This document shows, piece after piece, positions 61,801 to 64,000 of a DNA stretch of 64,000 nucleotides; the stretch's first letter is position 1; every line of letters starts with the position of its first letter. The stretch covers positions 246,291 through 310,290 of the forward strand of contig JAPFDX010000012.1 in NCBI GenBank assembly GCA_026168605.1, given 5' to 3'. The notes beneath the pieces are model-generated. The model searched no databases. It saw nothing but the letters and a program-made list of their open reading frames with translations, and was not told where the DNA came from. A program made the translations under genes and the position numbers. The DNA comes from Roseburia sp. GTDB lineage: Bacteria; Bacillota; Clostridia; Lachnospirales; Lachnospiraceae.

Positions 61801-64000
61801 TTATCCACACAGAATTCCTTGTTCACACTTTGTTCATGCCCTAAAACATCAAGAGCTGTCACTTCCAGCGTAGCGTTATCGTCCCTTATAAACGGTATTT
61901 CGGCATACCAGCGGTCCGCCGCCTTCTGCTCCCAGACAACGGTTTCCACCACACCGTTTTTCACTGTCACGGTTTTATCCGGCGCAAGACTGGGATCGGT
62001 GATCGTAACCCCCACCCTGACATCCCGGTTAAAATAGCCGTCATTTAGTACCGGCTCTGCCTTATCTCCCGCTGTATCCAGAAACTCAGTCTGCACCTGC
62101 GGGGAAGTCTGGTCGATCACAAGCGTATGAGGCAGCTCGTATGGCTGCATCGGGTTTCCCGCCTCATCCACACAGTCCATAGAAATCTTATAGTTCCCGT
62201 CACCCGTGATCGAAACGGTATTCTCCCAGATATTTTCCCCGGTATTTTTCCACTCTTCTGTCAATGCATAAGGCTCACCGTTTACCTTCACCGTCACATT
62301 TTGCCCCACAAAATTTTTCTCTGTGATCCGCAGGGTAACCAATTTCTCCTCTTTTATATCAGTATCATAGTACCACACAGTACCGTCATCGCTCTTTACC
62401 TTCGGCTCTGCCGGAAGAATCTCCCCCGTAGGCGCCGTCTGGTCGACCTCAAAGGCTTTTTCTGCACTCCCCTCTTTATCCAGCAAGTCAGCAGACATTA
62501 CCTTTAACTGGTATTCACCGCCATCTGTAAATGTGATCGTATTGATCCACTTGTCCGTCTTTGCACCGGTCTCATCACTCCATCTGCTCCATGTGCTGTT
62601 GTCAAATGCCCTCTCTGATCCACCAACTGTCGCTCTGGTCTGGGATGGTATAAAATTCGATTCTTCAATTGTAATCTCTGCTTTTACGGTTCCGTTGACT
62701 GGTGCTGCACTGTCTGTAATCTCTACGTTACTTTCATCGAGCAGACGGATTTTTACATCCGGATTCTTGTTATCCACAACAATCGTTCTTCCGTCGCTCT
62801 GCTCCACAGCCTCATTTCCTGCAGTGTCAACAGCGGTAATCCGGACGTCCCCGTGAAATTCTGCCGGAATCTGAAACCGGTAAGTCGCTGTTCCACTTGT
62901 TGGATCGACCACTACGTCTGGATTCCCTGCGACCGGGATTTCCATCCATTTTTCCTGATGGTTACTCCCCGCAACCTCTCCATCAGACAGATATGCATAT
63001 TTCAGCGCTGCAATCCCCGATCCGCTCGCACTGTCATCTGCCACAATCGTAACGCCAAGTTCACCGCCATCATACAAGCCGAACGTGATCGTCCCAAGCA
63101 CTTTTTCGATCAGATCTTGTGTATAAGTAATTTTCTGCATACTTGGCGCAATCTGGTCGATTTTAATCTCCTCCGTCAATGTTACTGCATCCGTGATCTC
63201 GCCGTTTCCATTTTTTAAATAAACCTGAATATCGTCATACTTACCATTTGCCTCGAGCATAACCGCCGTTTCCCATTTGTTATTTTCCAGCTTATTGCTC
63301 ATACTGATCGCATAACCTTTTGGCGCTTCTATCGCGACTGCTCCGGTATACCAGCCACTGCCATTTTTTTGATCTCCCTTTAATATGTAGGCAAGCTCCG
63401 GTGTGTCTGTATAGGTCAGCGTAAGTGTATATTCCGCGGAAGCTTCTGCATAACAGTCATCCGCCGCTTTCCTCGCCACAACTGTCACGCTGCCGACCAC
63501 ACCGTCATTGAACGTGATTGTTCCCGTATCAGCGGCAAATCCCTTGACGATACCCTCTCCAACTGCTGCATCTTTCAACTCGTAGGTGACTGCTCCACTT
63601 CCCTCTCCTGCATCCTTAAGCGGATTGACATAGGAAACTTTCCCGTATTTTAAGGAAACATCTTCCCCTTCCGTAAAGCTAAGTGTCTGGGGCTTCCTGA
63701 GGATCGTAACCGTATAATCTACCGGTGCGCTTGACTCATAACAGTCGTTGCCATTGCTCACTGCCGAAACCGTCACCCTACCTGCTGCTTTAAAAGTCAG
63801 TTCACCTTTTGCCGGATCAACCTCAGCAAACTCCGTTCCGCTTGTAATCGTATATGTGACGTTTCCCGTCTTGCTATTCAACAGCTCATTCGTATAACTT
63901 CCACTTCCCCACTCGACCTCTCCCGGGCTCGGTTCAGTGAAAGTGACATCCGGCTGCTCCCCTTTCTTAATTGTCAGAGTATAAAAAGCCTCTGCCGCAC
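58818..64000 (-). CDS. Giant Ig-like repeat surface protein (5' end outside the window)
   Basis: At least 1,727 codons; the frame is open to the last base, so the true start lies beyond the window. The visible N-terminal part has tandem beta-sandwich repeats, each ending in NDCYESSAPVDYTVTI or similar (AADDCYAEASAEYTLTL, AAEAFYTLTIKKGEQPD). The long middle is a series of about ten Ig-like domains, most beginning with (V/I)D(Q/K/N)(T/I)(A/S)P and with D-x-x-x-N turns (DEAGNPMQ, DRAGNSSE, DKSSNEME). The end is a single membrane span with basic tail (LFYGMIAGIAGVTAAGIGFIFWRKKKRQNAE) and no LPxTG motif. It is probably a membrane-anchored adhesin. Confidence 0.85.
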   Translation of the reverse strand, partial: AAEAFYTLTIKKGEQPDVTFTEPSPGEVEWGSGSYTNELLNSKTGNVTYTITSGTEFAEVDPAKGELTFKAAGRVTVSAVSNGNDCYESSAPVDYTVTILRKPQTLSFTEGEDVSLKYGKVSYVNPLKDAGEGSGAVTYELKDAAVGEGIVKGFAADTGTITFNDGVVGSVTVVARKAADDCYAEASAEYTLTLTYTDTPELAYILKGDQKNGSGWYTGAVAIEAPKGYAISMSNKLENNKWETAVMLEANGKYDDIQVYLKNGNGEITDAVTLTEEIKIDQIAPSMQKITYTQDLIEKVLGTITFGLYDGGELGVTIVADDSASGSGIAALKYAYLSDGEVAGSNHQEKWMEIPVAGNPDVVVDPTSGTATYRFQIPAEFHGDVRITAVDTAGNEAVEQSDGRTIVVDNKNPDVKIRLLDESNVEITDSAAPVNGTVKAEITIEESNFIPSQTRATVGGSERAFDNSTWSRWSDETGAKTDKWINTITFTDGGEYQLKVMSADLLDKEGSAEKAFEVDQTAPTGEILPAEPKVKSDDGTVWYYDTDIKEEKLVTLRITEKNFVGQNVTVKVNGEPYALTEEWKNTGENIWENTVSITGDGNYKISMDCVDEAGNPMQPYELPHTLVIDQTSPQVQTEFLDTAGDKAEPVLNDGYFNRDVRVGVTITDPSLAPDKTVTVKNGVVETVVWEQKAADRWYAEIPFIRDDNATLEVTALDVLGHEQSVNKEFCVDKTAPGAEHMAISYSKELKQWEKIVNSVTLGYYYAHTKTVDVTVEARDALSSIDHFTWTYTKEDGASAVNVPEKTETIPKEKIQYGADGYATAAFSLTASEYEQYRGSITVVATDRAGNSSEKKDNGNIHIVDTIAPKRIVTYTDARQVVDADTLRTMAEYRYDSEDTNAILYYDDDVTATFLIEEANFYADDVVIKVNGERQKLDHWKQNGDLWSASIILKNEGDYIVSMSYKDRSGNEMTEYQSEKIVIDRTAPAIDISYGNRNVQNEIEGIRYFNAMQTAQIAVTEHNFRADDMIVTVSAKDADKNDVTVSDYASYLSNRSNWEKNGDVYTANITFPTDANYEFDIAYKDLAQNEAADYEKDLFTVDKTAPENLELRYSESVLEEVLEGVTFGFYEAQMTVTVTAQDMTSGVHEIMYSALKADGVSDVNTEIIGEVIGEGALRLEGSSATAEIRVPAGELAEGSQFDGTITCEASDRSKNRKELKDDQRIVVDNIAPVINVTFDEPVREANEISYYAGDLEVRMEVNEANFYPEDVKVNVTRDGADIAVSPEWQDESADIHVGTFTLREDGDYFITVDYTDKSSNEMEQYTSGQLTIDTEDPAISVSEIRANEASREDVYGFTVTADDTNLDAESFTPVLTAVVQTESGVFETKEISLGAMRTVEAGKTYAYTVSNLPEDAIYTLSCTVTDMADHENALMRLEDGNEYDSVQFSVNREGSNFLLTNDTSDLVAQYYVYGLSEDVVIREINVDPVETYTVRLNGEILLEDRDYDTTISGGGDSWSERVYRIDKEMFEEEGEYSVSIESTDKTDTVSYSDVKNAAVTFVVDQSAPIVSISGLESGGRYETDEQTVTVLPTDEGGKLNSFSAHVLDAEGNPLMDKNGKDISSLISLDGEYLEEYLEEHEGKVTFTVPEGIDSQVQIICTDCALHPDGTTNTYNEIFEDITVSRSGWIMFYANKTLFYGMIAGIAGVTAAGIGFIFWRKKKRQNAE

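Overview
The window looks like a chromosome segment of a Gram-positive, spore-forming Clostridia bacterium, most likely a Lachnospiraceae gut anaerobe. The evidence is the sporulation sigma factor SigH in its usual cysE-cysS-mrnC-rlmB-sigH neighbourhood, a Cys T-box and a lysine riboswitch, the LL-diaminopimelate aminotransferase (DapL) lysine route, class III fructose bisphosphatase, class B sortase with an SPKTA-type substrate, and cobalamin methionine synthase without a reactivation domain. Genus cannot be fixed from the sequence alone.

Layout. 1-750: start of an Orn/Lys/Arg decarboxylase, then an unidentified non-coding RNA gene with its own promoter and terminator. 754-5666: lysine-riboswitch operon dapA-dapB-fbp-nfo. 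5791-13138: one co-directional block comEA, response regulator, histidine kinase, GerMN lipoprotein, comEC, holA, mixing DNA uptake with envelope sensing. 13239-14429: anchored solute-binding protein. 14450-20886: arginine genes argC-GNAT-argJ-argB-argD, divergent from argG. 20940-22031: DUF3048 lipoprotein. 22596-27347: T-box operon cysE-cysS-mrnC-rlmB-sigH. 27355-33549: ispF, then an envelope cluster (SGNH-like protein, MBOAT acyltransferase, sortase B, SPKTA surface protein, LCP ligase). 33683-37482: VOC protein, tRNA-Met and tRNA-Val, metH, and a dead IS3 orfA. 37580-40322: double-OB-fold SSB and typA.

42597-48791 is a mobile element of about 6.2 kb. It carries a large serine recombinase and TnpW at its right end, and Tn916-type small regulators, a KTR protein, a TetR/EFR1 ferredoxin pair and a restriction-like gene as cargo. 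It sits inside a secreted sialidase-like gene: the signal-peptide part lies to its right (48792-48895) and the LamG/BNR/FIVAR part to its left (40482-42596). 49400-54540: M23 peptidase, a metal-homeostasis operon (transporter, Fur, NifX-like), dapL, and a eukaryotic-type HisA. 54692-58718: guaB, a CNNM/CorC-type transporter and two paralogous small membrane proteins. 58818-64000: a giant Ig-like surface protein that runs off the window.

The least explained structures are: a roughly 310-bp fold-back repeat present twice in opposite orientation (26735-27045, 34094-34402) plus a 51-bp remnant (31524-31574), one copy lying between the Cys T-box and cysE; an 11-nt G tract in the putative promoter spacer of the LCP gene (phase-variation candidate); the unassigned RNA gene at 411-711; a TA-repeat frameshift at the start of the restriction-like gene; and a Gly/Cys tail on IspF encoded by a 9-bp tandem repeat. 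Starts were re-chosen from ribosome binding sites wherever an upstream start lacked one.
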